In this document: positions 39,496-47,987 of the stretch, piece by piece
Position numbering within the stretch: the first letter of the stretch is position 1
How the letters are laid out: every line of letters starts with the position of its first letter
NCBI RefSeq assembly: GCF_001641825.1
Contig: NZ_LRFH01000014.1
Span: 62,001 to 126,000 of the forward strand
Direction of reading: 5' to 3'
DNA: 64,000 nt
Source of the DNA: Guyparkeria sp. WRN-7
GTDB taxonomy: Bacteria > Pseudomonadota > Gammaproteobacteria > Halothiobacillales > Halothiobacillaceae
Position numbers and translations under genes: made by a program
Notes under the pieces: model-generated
The model's input: only the letters and a program-made list of their open reading frames with translations
Database searches by the model: none
Told to the model about the DNA's origin: nothing

Positions 39496-40479
39496 TCAGT
39501 GGTCGCGCTGGACGCTGATGTCCGCCAGGGCGGACAGGGCTCGGGAGTAGACACTGTCCGGCAACACCGTCAGTGCCTGCTTGGCCGCATCGGCCTCATG
39601 TCCAGCGAGCGCCGAAGTATACGAGAGTGCGTCGGTCTGTTCAACCACCTTGAGCACCTCGTCGATCCGGGCCGCCGTCTGCGACTCGATCGCCTCGCGG
39701 ACCAGCGCCGCACCAGCCGCATCGGCGCGCTTCATGGCGATGATCAGGGGCAGCGTCGGCTTGCCCTCGTTGAGGTCGTCGCCGACGTGCTTGCCGGTCT
39801 GCGCCTCGTCACCGCGATAGTCGAGCACGTCGTCGACCAGCTGGAAGGCGACCCCGAGGCGATAGCCGTATTCGCCCAGCGCCGCCTCGGTGGCCTCGTC
39901 ACGGTCGTCGAGCACGGCGGCCAGCCGGCAGGCGGCCTCGAACAGCGTCGCCGTCTTGCGGCCGATGACGTCCATGTAGCGCGCCTCGGAGACGGCGGCA
40001 TCGCCTATGTTCATCAGCTGCATCACCTCGCCCTCGGCGACCCGGTTGGTGGCATCGGCAAGGATCGCCATCACCCGCGGGCGCTCGACCTCGACCATCA
40101 TCTGGAAGGCCCGCGAGTAGAGAAAGTCGCCGGTGAGTACCGAGGCGGCGTTGCCGAAACGGGCGTTGGCGGTGTCGTGGCCGCGGCGCAGGGTCGACTC
40201 GTCGACCACGTCGTCATGCAGCAGGGTGGCGGTATGGATGAACTCGACCACCGCCGCCATCTGCGCCGCGCCCGGCAGCTCGGCGTTCTCGCCGCGCAGG
40301 GCACGGCTGGTGAGCATGTGCAGCAACGGGCGAAAACGCTTGCCGCCGGAGTGAACGATGTAGTTGCCCAGCTGGTTGATCAGGGCGACGTCCGAGCCGA
40401 GCCGCTCCATGATCACGCGGTTGACGGCCTGCATGTCGTCGGCCATCAGGTCGCGGATCTCGTTCAACTGCATGCTCAT
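39496..40479 (-). CDS. ispB: Octaprenyl/polyprenyl diphosphate synthase
   Basis: A trans-polyprenyl synthase of 327 residues that makes the ubiquinone side chain. Aspartate-rich motifs are DDVVDESTLRRG and DDVLDYRGD; GGKRFRP and GKPTLPLI are also present. This is the usual length and order for IspB. The start at 40479 is followed two codons later by another ATG. The chain length is inferred from the family. It is the first gene upstream of tRNA-Pro. Confidence 0.93.
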   Translation of the reverse strand: MSMQLNEIRDLMADDMQAVNRVIMERLGSDVALINQLGNYIVHSGGKRFRPLLHMLTSRALRGENAELPGAAQMAAVVEFIHTATLLHDDVVDESTLRRGHDTANARFGNAASVLTGDFLYSRAFQMMVEVERPRVMAILADATNRVAEGEVMQLMNIGDAAVSEARYMDVIGRKTATLFEAACRLAAVLDDRDEATEAALGEYGYRLGVAFQLVDDVLDYRGDEAQTGKHVGDDLNEGKPTLPLIIAMKRADAAGAALVREAIESQTAARIDEVLKVVEQTDALSYTSALAGHEADAAKQALTVLPDSVYSRALSALADISVQRDH

Positions 40480-40562
40480 CGGTCTCGCTCGTTATGTTTC
40501 TTATCCGGCATGGCGCCGGGCGGCGCGCCGTCGCCAACCTTACACCATGGCCCGATGACGGA

Positions 40563-41942
40563 CTACCGGAACCAGTGGGCGGGCAGCCCTTCGATCAGCC
40601 GTTGCCGCAGCGTATCGAATTCATCCGGCTGCGGGCGCTGCTGCGGATCGAAACACCACGACTCCAGCGTGGCCAGCGCCACCAGCCATTCCTCCGATGC
40701 GCCGCGCTGGGCCAGCCGCTCGTGCGTCACCGGTCGAACGAGGCTTGGCAAGGCATTCAGCTCGGCAAGCAGTTGTCGACGCAGCGCCTGGGGCTCCTCG
40801 CATGCCCGCAGCCGCCGACGTGCTGCCCGCCGGGCGCGCCGGGCCTGCCAGTACCGCCAGACCCGGCGCCCCGTGATCACCAGGACAACCGCAGCGGCCA
40901 GGCCGGCCAGCAACCACGGCAGGGCGGCCCACAACGCCGCCAGCCGACGTTCCGTGGGCTCGGCCTCCCAGGTCACCGTGCGGGCATCGAGCCGGACGTA
41001 GTCGAGCTCCACCCCCGGATCGGCGGCGCGCGGATCGATGTAGGGCAGGCGCAGGGACGGCAGGTCCGCCTCGCGGCGACCGTCCGCACCGCCCTCGACC
41101 GTGGGCAACAACGAGATATCGACCTGCCAGATGCTAGCCAGTGGCGAAATCCGCTCGGCGGCCGGCAAGGCCTCGGCCGAGTCGCTGCCCAGCTCGTGGA
41201 TAGCGGGACTACCGAGACGGAGGCCCGGCGGGGCGACCAGTTGCGCGTCGATCAGGCGCGACAGCGCCTCGGCGGTCAGCCCCTCGCCGCGCACCCGGAA
41301 CTGCCAGCCACCCGGCTCGCCGGCGACCAGCGCGTCGACCGCCACTCCCTCCACGGCCAGTTCGGGGGTCACCGGCAGATAGGTCGGCAGATGCGCCGGC
41401 AACTCGACCACGTCGAGCCGGCGGGCGACCGGCACAAAGGCGTATTCACTCTGCGCCAGGCCCACCACCTCGAAATCGATACGGCTGAACTCAAGGCGCA
41501 GTTCCCCGCCGCGCAATGCCTGCACCGCCCACCGGTAGTGACGACGATCGACCAGCCGGCCGTCGATCTCCACCGTATCGCGGGTCACCGCCAGCGGCCG
41601 GGCATCGATACCCTCGCCCTCGGGGCGATGCACCTCGACCTCACGCACCTGCCGCGCGGGATCAAGGATGGTCTGGGTAACGAGGAAGGTCTCGCGCTGA
41701 ACCGGGTCCAGCCGGGTCACCTCGGTGCTCACGATCACGCCTTCGGGGGCACGCCCGGCACCCGCCTCGCTAGTCGACCGGGCGATCGGCGGCAGAGGCT
41801 CGATCGGCCCGAGCTCGATCGCCTCGGCAAAGCGGTCGGTTTCCCGATCGGGCTTCGGCAACGGAATATCGGCATGCGCCGGGCCAGCCATCGCGGCCAG
41901 GCCAAGCAGCATCGCGAGCAGGGACGTCACGGCTTGCTTCAT
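40563..41942 (-). CDS. BatD-like membrane protein
   Basis: A 459-residue protein with a signal peptide (cleavage near AHA-DI), a large periplasmic part with beta-rich domains (oxygen-tolerance/BatD pattern: VTRLDPVQRETFLVTQTI), a membrane helix near 345-365 and a short cytoplasmic C-terminus. BatD is the last gene of MoxR/VWA (Bat) operons, as here. It overlaps the previous gene by four bases (ATGA). Function in the operon is unknown but is usually linked to stress tolerance or protein maturation in the envelope. Confidence 0.7.
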   Translation of the reverse strand: MKQAVTSLLAMLLGLAAMAGPAHADIPLPKPDRETDRFAEAIELGPIEPLPPIARSTSEAGAGRAPEGVIVSTEVTRLDPVQRETFLVTQTILDPARQVREVEVHRPEGEGIDARPLAVTRDTVEIDGRLVDRRHYRWAVQALRGGELRLEFSRIDFEVVGLAQSEYAFVPVARRLDVVELPAHLPTYLPVTPELAVEGVAVDALVAGEPGGWQFRVRGEGLTAEALSRLIDAQLVAPPGLRLGSPAIHELGSDSAEALPAAERISPLASIWQVDISLLPTVEGGADGRREADLPSLRLPYIDPRAADPGVELDYVRLDARTVTWEAEPTERRLAALWAALPWLLAGLAAAVVLVITGRRVWRYWQARRARRAARRRLRACEEPQALRRQLLAELNALPSLVRPVTHERLAQRGASEEWLVALATLESWCFDPQQRPQPDEFDTLRQRLIEGLPAHWFR

Positions 41943-43744
41943 GACCCGTCCTCCCCGGAGAGCCGCTGCTCGACCACCGCCTTGTACGGCTGCTGGCGCA
42001 GCAGTCCCTCGATCGCCGGCTGCGGCCGGTCCTCGATGCGCTCGAGCTTCTTGCGCGCCCCCTGCAGCAGCCCCTCGTTGAGGCGGAAGGCCTCGCCGCT
42101 ATCGGCCGACCCCGACGCCACGGGGCCGCTGCCGCCACCCTGGCTTTCGAGAAACTCCTCGCTCATGCGCGCGCCCCGCGTCTCGTCCAGCGGGTCGGGC
42201 TGCATGGAATCAAAACCGCGGAAGCCCGGCTGGTCCTCGGCGGGGCCCTCACGGGCGGCCTCGATCAGGGACGCGGCCAGCTGACGATTGCGCTCCGCCG
42301 GGTCGTGCTCCGGGTCCAGCAGCAGCACGGCATCGAAGGCCGACACCGCGGCCCGGTAGCGACCCGCGAGCACCAGGGCATTGCCGAGGTTGAACAGGGC
42401 CAGCATGCGCGGCTCGGCGGCCTCGGCCAGCCAGACCGCGGCCTGCAGCCGTTCGATGGCATGGGGGTAGTCGGCACGACGGTAGGCGGTCAACCCGCTG
42501 CCGAGCCGGGCGTCGTAACCGCTGGCCCGGTCGAAGCCGGACTGGGCCCGGGCGAATTCGCCCGCCTCGAAGGCCGCCCAGGCCTCCTTGAGCAGGGTGT
42601 CCTGCGTGTCGGCATCGACCACCGGCTCGGCATGGGCGGCCGTGAACAGCAGCGGCGTGATCAAGATGAGTGCGACCGCCAGCCCGTTCTTGCGGCGGAC
42701 CGACGGGCCCCATTCGAACCACAGATGCAGCGCGAGCGCGACCATCGCGACCCACAACGCCAGCACGGCGACCGACTGCTGCCGCTCGAGCGCGCTCTCG
42801 GGCACGGGCGGAGCCGGCAGGGCCGCCAACGCCCCGGCCAACGCGTCGGCATCCTCGCGCAGGATGCCGGTCCGGCGCGCCATGCCACCAGTCAGCCCGG
42901 CTATTTCCGCGACGCGCTCGAATTGCGGGGTGGATGTGAGCACGTTGTGATCGTCGTCGCGCAATGGCTGGCCATCACGGTAGAGACGCGCCGTCTCGCG
43001 GGCCATCGTCACCGCCAGCACGGGGATGCCCTGCTCGTCGAGGCGTTCGGCGGCCGTCAGCACTCGGCTGCCCTGCTCGCCGGCAAACTGGCGCGCATCG
43101 CCACTGGTGATCCAAACCACGGCCCCACCGGCCAGGGCCTGCATGCGCGCGGCCAGTGCCAGGGCGCGGTCGGGCCGGGCCGCCAGGCGCGTGCCGGTCA
43201 ACCCCGGCAACTCGTCGGCATAAAAGCCCAGCAGGTCCGGATCGGGACTGACCGGCAGCAATACGCCGGCGGTGTCCGCATAGCGCATCAGCCCCACGGG
43301 TCGGCCGGGGTCCGCCTCGGCGAGGAGCTCCATCAGCAGGACGGCGCGTCCGATCCGGTCGGGCTCGACATCCCGGCCGGTCATGGCCGCCGAGCCGTCG
43401 ACCACGAACAGTACCGGCGCGCGTGCCTCGCCACCGGTCTCGCCCGGCTGGGGCAGACGCGGGTCGGCCAGTGCCAGGGTGGCGAACAGCCAGAACAGCA
43501 GCCACAGACCGCGCGCCAACCAACCGGCCCGGACCCCGGCCGAGCGGCCCTCGGCAAAGGCCCAGGGACGCAGCGACGGGTCGGCATAGCGGTCCAGCCG
43601 GGCCTGGCGGCGGCGTTGCCAGAGCGCGAGACCGACCGGCAGCACCAGCAAGGCGAATGCCTCGGGGCGCACCAGCACCGGCCAGCTCTCGGCATTCGCG
43701 AGGAGCCCCCAGAGCTCGATCAGGCTGTCGACGTGTCCGCCCAT
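41939..43744 (-). CDS. VWA-domain and TPR protein (BatB-BatC fusion)
   Basis: A 601-residue protein. Two N-terminal helices flank a linker (about 25-95), followed by a von Willebrand A domain (about 105-300), a third helix (about 330-350), then an extracytoplasmic TPR region (about 380-490: FNLGNALVLAGRYRAAVSAFD) and a polar C-terminus. It corresponds to BatB joined to BatC. The metal-adhesion motif reads DGSAA, not DxSxS, so metal binding may be weak. It starts three bases past the previous stop. Confidence 0.8.
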   Translation of the reverse strand: MGGHVDSLIELWGLLANAESWPVLVRPEAFALLVLPVGLALWQRRRQARLDRYADPSLRPWAFAEGRSAGVRAGWLARGLWLLFWLFATLALADPRLPQPGETGGEARAPVLFVVDGSAAMTGRDVEPDRIGRAVLLMELLAEADPGRPVGLMRYADTAGVLLPVSPDPDLLGFYADELPGLTGTRLAARPDRALALAARMQALAGGAVVWITSGDARQFAGEQGSRVLTAAERLDEQGIPVLAVTMARETARLYRDGQPLRDDDHNVLTSTPQFERVAEIAGLTGGMARRTGILREDADALAGALAALPAPPVPESALERQQSVAVLALWVAMVALALHLWFEWGPSVRRKNGLAVALILITPLLFTAAHAEPVVDADTQDTLLKEAWAAFEAGEFARAQSGFDRASGYDARLGSGLTAYRRADYPHAIERLQAAVWLAEAAEPRMLALFNLGNALVLAGRYRAAVSAFDAVLLLDPEHDPAERNRQLAASLIEAAREGPAEDQPGFRGFDSMQPDPLDETRGARMSEEFLESQGGGSGPVASGSADSGEAFRLNEGLLQGARKKLERIEDRPQPAIEGLLRQQPYKAVVEQRLSGEDGS

Positions 43745-43747
43745 GCG

Positions 43748-44704
43748 TTAGACCTGCAGCCGTGCGTTGAAGAACTGCGCCATCAGCAACGACAGCAATC
43801 CCGCACCGAGAAACCAACCCAGCAGCGGGTGGCGTGTCCGGTGGCTCGGCTGGCCGGCATCGGCCGTCTGGTGGCGCGCCATGGTTTCGGTCACCGACAT
43901 CAGCGCCTCGCGGTCGCCGGCGGCAATCGCCTGCCCGCCCGACAGCCTCGCCAGGTCCTCCAGGGTCGGCTCGCCGCCGGCCACGCCACTGTCCGCCGGC
44001 GCCAGGTTGATGGTATAGAGCTCGATATTCTCGGCGCGCGCCACGGTCAGCGCCTCGGCGGGGGACATCTCGCCGCCGGTATTCACCCCGTCGGTCCAGA
44101 CCAGCAGCTGCGGCGGCACCTCGCCGCGTTCGCGGCGCTGGGCGATCTGCTCCATCGCCACCGCGAGCCCGTCACCCAGCGCGGTCGCACTGCCATCGAG
44201 GCCCGGCTCGAGCTGCTCGATCCAGAAACGCAGCACCGCGTGATCATCGGTCTCCGGCACCAGCGTCCCGGCCGAATCGGTCACCACCAGCAGCGAGAAG
44301 CGATCGTCGGGGTGCGCCTCGAGAAAGGCGAGCAGGGCCTCGCGCATCACCGTCATCCGCGAGACCGGCTGGTCGTCGGCATCGCGAAAATCACGTGCGG
44401 ACATGCTCGGGCTGGCATCGACCAGGAGGACGATCGAGCGGGACGGTGGGTCGAGGGCGACCGACTCGCCCAGCCAGACCGGTCGGGCCAACGCCAGGAT
44501 CAGGCTGGCCAGTGCCGCGAACAGGAACACGATCAACCAGCGCTGACCACCCTGCGGCCGGCCCGCCGCGTCACTGCCTCCCAGCGCCGGGTGGCGCAGC
44601 AGGCGCGCCGGCGGCCGGGCGAGGATGCGTCGCGACCAGGCGGGATAGAGCAGTGGCAGCACCACCAGCAATGTCAGCACCCAGGGCGAGTCGAAGCCGA
44701 TCAT
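43748..44704 (-). CDS. VWA-domain protein (BatA-like)
   Basis: A 318-residue protein with an N-terminal membrane helix and a second at about 55-72, a von Willebrand A domain (about 85-270) with intact MIDAS residues (LLVDASPSMSARD, SATALGDG, VWTDGVNTG) and a C-terminal membrane helix (about 297-315). It is paired with the next gene, as BatA with BatB. The start MIGFDSPWVLTLL overlaps the DUF4381 stop by four bases; a long frame upstream (to 45406) has no family match. Confidence 0.88.
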   Translation of the reverse strand: MIGFDSPWVLTLLVVLPLLYPAWSRRILARPPARLLRHPALGGSDAAGRPQGGQRWLIVFLFAALASLILALARPVWLGESVALDPPSRSIVLLVDASPSMSARDFRDADDQPVSRMTVMREALLAFLEAHPDDRFSLLVVTDSAGTLVPETDDHAVLRFWIEQLEPGLDGSATALGDGLAVAMEQIAQRRERGEVPPQLLVWTDGVNTGGEMSPAEALTVARAENIELYTINLAPADSGVAGGEPTLEDLARLSGGQAIAAGDREALMSVTETMARHQTADAGQPSHRTRHPLLGWFLGAGLLSLLMAQFFNARLQV

Positions 44705-45204
44705 GCGCGTGCCCCCCGCCGCCAGAGGGCGCGGCGCATCCGGCGCAACTGTTCGGCAAATTCCCGCGGCTCGGCGGTACGCCCCGTGGCGAAGCGGGCG
44801 TGGTCGAGACGATGCATCCAGTCCGACCACGGCGGCGGCAACGTCTCGCGCCGCGGCGCCTGACCGCCATGCTGCCAACGGGCGATGGCCATCGCGGTGC
44901 GATCCTGCAGCGAGCGCAGCGACGCCCCGGCATCCGTCCGGCGGGCGAGGCGCTCGAGGCGGAGGAGCGTCAGGGCCAATCGCAGGTCGCGACGACGACG
45001 CCAGGCGACCATCGCCACGGCGAGCACGGCCAGGATGGCGACCACCGCCAGCCAGCGTCCATCGGCCGCGGCGGCATCCACGCCTGTCGTCGGCGGGACG
45101 GCCGCCGGATCCAGCCAGGGGGCGGTGAACACGTCCACCAGCCGCTCCGGCGCGGTCTCGGGCGGGCCGCCCTCCGGGTGCTGCCAGTCGCGGTACTCGC
45201 TCAT
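44701..45204 (-). CDS. DUF4381-family membrane protein
   Basis: A 167-residue protein with one membrane helix (about 50-68) and a basic, Arg-rich cytoplasmic C-terminus. DUF4381 proteins are found only in MoxR/DUF58/VWA operons, and their function is unknown. It overlaps both neighbours by four bases (ATGA). Confidence 0.8.
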   Translation of the reverse strand: MSEYRDWQHPEGGPPETAPERLVDVFTAPWLDPAAVPPTTGVDAAAADGRWLAVVAILAVLAVAMVAWRRRRDLRLALTLLRLERLARRTDAGASLRSLQDRTAMAIARWQHGGQAPRRETLPPPWSDWMHRLDHARFATGRTAEPREFAEQLRRMRRALWRRGARA

Positions 45205-46220
45205 ACCGTTGCCCCCGCGGATCGGGCCAGGGCGACCGGCACCTCGGCCAGCCAGTCGGCCGGCTCGGCATCGGCGGCAAGCGGCAGGAAGGCTGCCCCC
45301 AGCGCCTCGGCCGATTCGCGCCAGCGAGCCAGGGCCTCGCGCTGGGCGCGAGCGAACCCGTCACGCCAGCGCCGACTGCCCGTATCCAGCCAGCGCGCGT
45401 CGCCACCGGTCTCGAAGGCGACCAGGCCCATGTCGGGCATGTCCAGTTCGACCCGGTCGCTCACGGACACGAAAATCAGATGCTGATCGGCCGCCAGCGG
45501 TGCCCAGTCGATCGCCCGACCCGGACCGGTATCGGCCAGACAGTCGGACAGGACGATGATCACCGAGCCGGCAGGCAACCGCTGCGCGAGGCGCTGACGA
45601 AGCCCCGCCCAGTCCACCGGCGCGGCATGCTCGCCCACCTCGCCGGCCGCCTCGGCCAGCTCGCTCAGGCGCTGCAGGATCGCGGCCTGACCGGTGACCG
45701 GTCCGGCGGCATGATGCCCCGGGCAGAACGCCTCGCCGACCGGGTGGATCTCGACGGCCAGGTTCTGCCGCAGCGCGCCGGCGGCGAAGGCGTGCGCGGC
45801 GAGCAGGGCCTGGGTCAGCTTGAGCCGCCGATGGGTACCGAAGCGCATCGCCGCACCACAGTCGACCACCAGGTGGGCCTGTCGCTGTGCCGGCTCGCGA
45901 TGCATGCGCACCACCGGCTCGTTGACCCGCGCGGAGATGCGCCAGTCGATCCGCGCCGCCGGCTCGCCCGGCTGGTAGGCACGCAGCTGTTCGAAGTCCA
46001 GTCCCTCGCCGAGGCGACGGGCGAGCTGGTCGCCGGACAGCCGGGTGCTGGTGGGAAAGTCCTCGCCCACCAGGGAGGGCAGGCGCTCGCCCCCGGCCCA
46101 GGCGATCGCGATCTCGTCACGCCCGGGCGCCAGACCGGCCGCCTGAGCGCGGGAGGCGCCCGCCGTCGAAGCGTTGCGCCCGAGTCGCGCCATCAGCCGC
46201 TTAAGGCCGCTCGGCTTCAC
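45201..46220 (-). CDS. DUF58-family protein
   Basis: A 339-residue soluble protein with a DUF58 core: FDFEQLRAYQPGE-type motif (DFEQLRAYQPGEPAARIDWR) and a VWA-like C-terminal part (HLVVDCGAAMRFG, SVIIVLSDCLAD). DUF58 proteins accompany MoxR ATPases and may present clients to them. The start is GTG, overlapping the MoxR stop as GTGA; a frame beginning at 46403 is not supported. Confidence 0.85.
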   Translation of the reverse strand: MKPSGLKRLMARLGRNASTAGASRAQAAGLAPGRDEIAIAWAGGERLPSLVGEDFPTSTRLSGDQLARRLGEGLDFEQLRAYQPGEPAARIDWRISARVNEPVVRMHREPAQRQAHLVVDCGAAMRFGTHRRLKLTQALLAAHAFAAGALRQNLAVEIHPVGEAFCPGHHAAGPVTGQAAILQRLSELAEAAGEVGEHAAPVDWAGLRQRLAQRLPAGSVIIVLSDCLADTGPGRAIDWAPLAADQHLIFVSVSDRVELDMPDMGLVAFETGGDARWLDTGSRRWRDGFARAQREALARWRESAEALGAAFLPLAADAEPADWLAEVPVALARSAGATV

Positions 46221-47179
46221 GGCGCCGGGATCAGCTCGAGCAGGCGCTCGATCACCGTATCGCGGGTCAGACCACTGACCATGGCGCGGGGACCGAGGAT
46301 GATGCGGTGGCGCAGCGCGTCCTTCGCCAGGCCGATCAGGTCGTCGGGAACGATGTAGTCGCGCCCCTCGAGGAAGGCGGCCGCGCGGGCGGCCTGCACC
46401 CACGCTAGGGCGCCGCGCGGCGAGGCACCCACCAGCACCTGATCGGCCAGTTCGGGATCGAGTTCACCCACCCGACGCGTCCCGGCAACCACGTCGACCA
46501 CCCAGCGCTGCAGCGCCTCGTCGCATTGCACCTGACGGACCGACTCGCGGGCGGCGAGCACCTGGTCGACGGTGATGTTGCGCGCCTCGCCCACCGGGTT
46601 GCTGCCCAGCGAGCCGTCCAGCGTGCGCTTGAGGATGTCGTACTCGTCCTCACGCTCGGGGTAGTCGAGCGCCACATGGAGCATGAAGCGGTCCATCTGC
46701 GCCTCGGGCAGCGGGTAGGTGCCCGACTGCTCCAGCGGGTTCTGCGTCGCCATGACGAGGAACAGCTCCGGCAGGTCGCGGCTGTGGCCGGCGACCGTGA
46801 CCTGGCGCTCGGCCATCGCCTCGAGCAGCGCCGACTGCACCTTGGCCGGTGCCCGGTTGATCTCGTCGGCGAGGATGATCTCGTTGAACAGCGGCCCGGC
46901 CTCGAAGGTGAACTCGCGGGTCTCGGGGTGATAGACCTCGTTGCCGAGCAGGTCGGCCGGCAGCAGGTCGGGGGTGAACTGGATCCGCTTGAAGCGCGCG
47001 TGCACGCCTTCGGCCAGCGCCTTGATCGCGGTGGTCTTGGCCAGCCCCGGCAGGCCCTCGACCAGCAGGTGCCCGCCGGTCAGCAGGCCGATCAGCAGCC
47101 GGTCGACCAGCTCGCCCTGGCCGACGATGTAGTGGCCCAGGTGGGCACGAAGGTTCTGGATGGGCATCTGTTCGGTCAT
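46217..47179 (-). CDS. MoxR-family AAA+ ATPase
   Basis: A 320-residue chaperone-type ATPase: Walker A GLPGLAKTT, Walker B ILADEINRAPAK, sensor-1 MATQNP and arginine finger region EAQMDRF. MoxR proteins help VWA partners to fold or activate targets; the following DUF58, DUF4381, VWA and BatD genes agree. Its start overlaps the stop of the ArsR-rhodanese gene (ATGA), so it is translated with that regulator. Confidence 0.92.
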   Translation of the reverse strand: MTEQMPIQNLRAHLGHYIVGQGELVDRLLIGLLTGGHLLVEGLPGLAKTTAIKALAEGVHARFKRIQFTPDLLPADLLGNEVYHPETREFTFEAGPLFNEIILADEINRAPAKVQSALLEAMAERQVTVAGHSRDLPELFLVMATQNPLEQSGTYPLPEAQMDRFMLHVALDYPEREDEYDILKRTLDGSLGSNPVGEARNITVDQVLAARESVRQVQCDEALQRWVVDVVAGTRRVGELDPELADQVLVGASPRGALAWVQAARAAAFLEGRDYIVPDDLIGLAKDALRHRIILGPRAMVSGLTRDTVIERLLELIPAP

Positions 47180-47844
47180 GACGCGGCTTTCTCTTCAGTA
47201 CTGATGGGCAGGCCGGCGAGCTTCCACTCCGGAAAGCCCGGACCGAGGCGACGACTGCGAAATCCTGCCTTGCGCAGCCGCTCGACGGCCTCGAACGAGA
47301 AGGTGCAGTACGGGCCACGGCAGTAGGCGATCACCTCGCGCTCGGGATCGAGCTCGGCCATCTGGCGCTCCAGATCCGCCACCGTGACGTTCACGGCACC
47401 CGGGATGTGACCGGCCTCGTATTCCTCTGCCGGCCGGACGTCGATCAGCGTCACCAGGCCCTCGCGGCAACGCTCGATCAGCTCCTCGGCGGAGACCGGT
47501 TCGAGGGAATCCTTCTGGTGCAGGTGATCGTCGACCATCTGGCGCACCTCGGCCAGGTGGCGCTCGCCGACACGGCGGAACACGTCCAGCAACTCGATCA
47601 CGTCATCGTCTGCGATCGAGTAGAACACCTGCTTGCCGGCGCGGCGTGCGACCACCAGGCCTGCCTGCTGCATGCGTTGCAGGTGCTGGGAGGTGTTGGC
47701 GATCGACAGCCCGGCGACGCGCGCCAGACCGTCGACCGAACGCTCGCCCTGCGCCAGGTACTCGATCAGCTCCAGGCGGCGGCCGTTGGAAAGCACCTTG
47801 CCCAGTCGGGCGAACTGGTCATTGACTTGTTGCTTGAAGGACAC
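47176..47844 (-). CDS. ArsR-family regulator fused to a rhodanese domain
   Basis: A 222-residue protein: winged-helix ArsR domain (about 8-95: RLELIEYLAQGERSVDGLAR, recognition helix NTSQHLQRMQQAG) followed by a rhodanese domain (about 118-215) with the active loop YCRGPYC (Cys175, Cys180). Cys126 precedes it. The fusion suggests a repressor that senses sulfane sulfur on Cys175, releasing DNA when persulfidated. The start is GTG with GGAGGGG upstream. It is divergent from the MBL gene across a 24-bp palindrome that is its likely operator, and is translationally coupled to moxR. Confidence 0.88.
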   Translation of the reverse strand: MSFKQQVNDQFARLGKVLSNGRRLELIEYLAQGERSVDGLARVAGLSIANTSQHLQRMQQAGLVVARRAGKQVFYSIADDDVIELLDVFRRVGERHLAEVRQMVDDHLHQKDSLEPVSAEELIERCREGLVTLIDVRPAEEYEAGHIPGAVNVTVADLERQMAELDPEREVIAYCRGPYCTFSFEAVERLRKAGFRSRRLGPGFPEWKLAGLPISTEEKAAS

Positions 47845-47935
47845 GGGCCCCTCCAGACGAATGCGGACGGATATACAACCACTGTCGGGCAATTCCCACA
47901 AGCGGGCCGCGCGACTCACCCGTCGATCTTGACAT

Positions 47936-47959
47936 ACATTCAATTGAATCATTGAATGT
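47936..47959. promoter_or_regulatory. Palindromic operator between the ArsR-rhodanese and MBL genes
   Basis: ACATTCAAT-TGAATC-ATTGAATGT is a perfect 9-bp inverted repeat with a 6-bp spacer, in the A/T-rich part of the divergent promoter region, 28 bases ahead of the MBL ATG and 92 bases from the regulator's start. A nested ATTCAATTGAAT adds a second overlapping palindrome. The form suits a winged-helix ArsR dimer. Confidence 0.75.
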
Positions 47960-47987
47960 TGCTCGAGTCCACTGCCTCGAGATCCAC

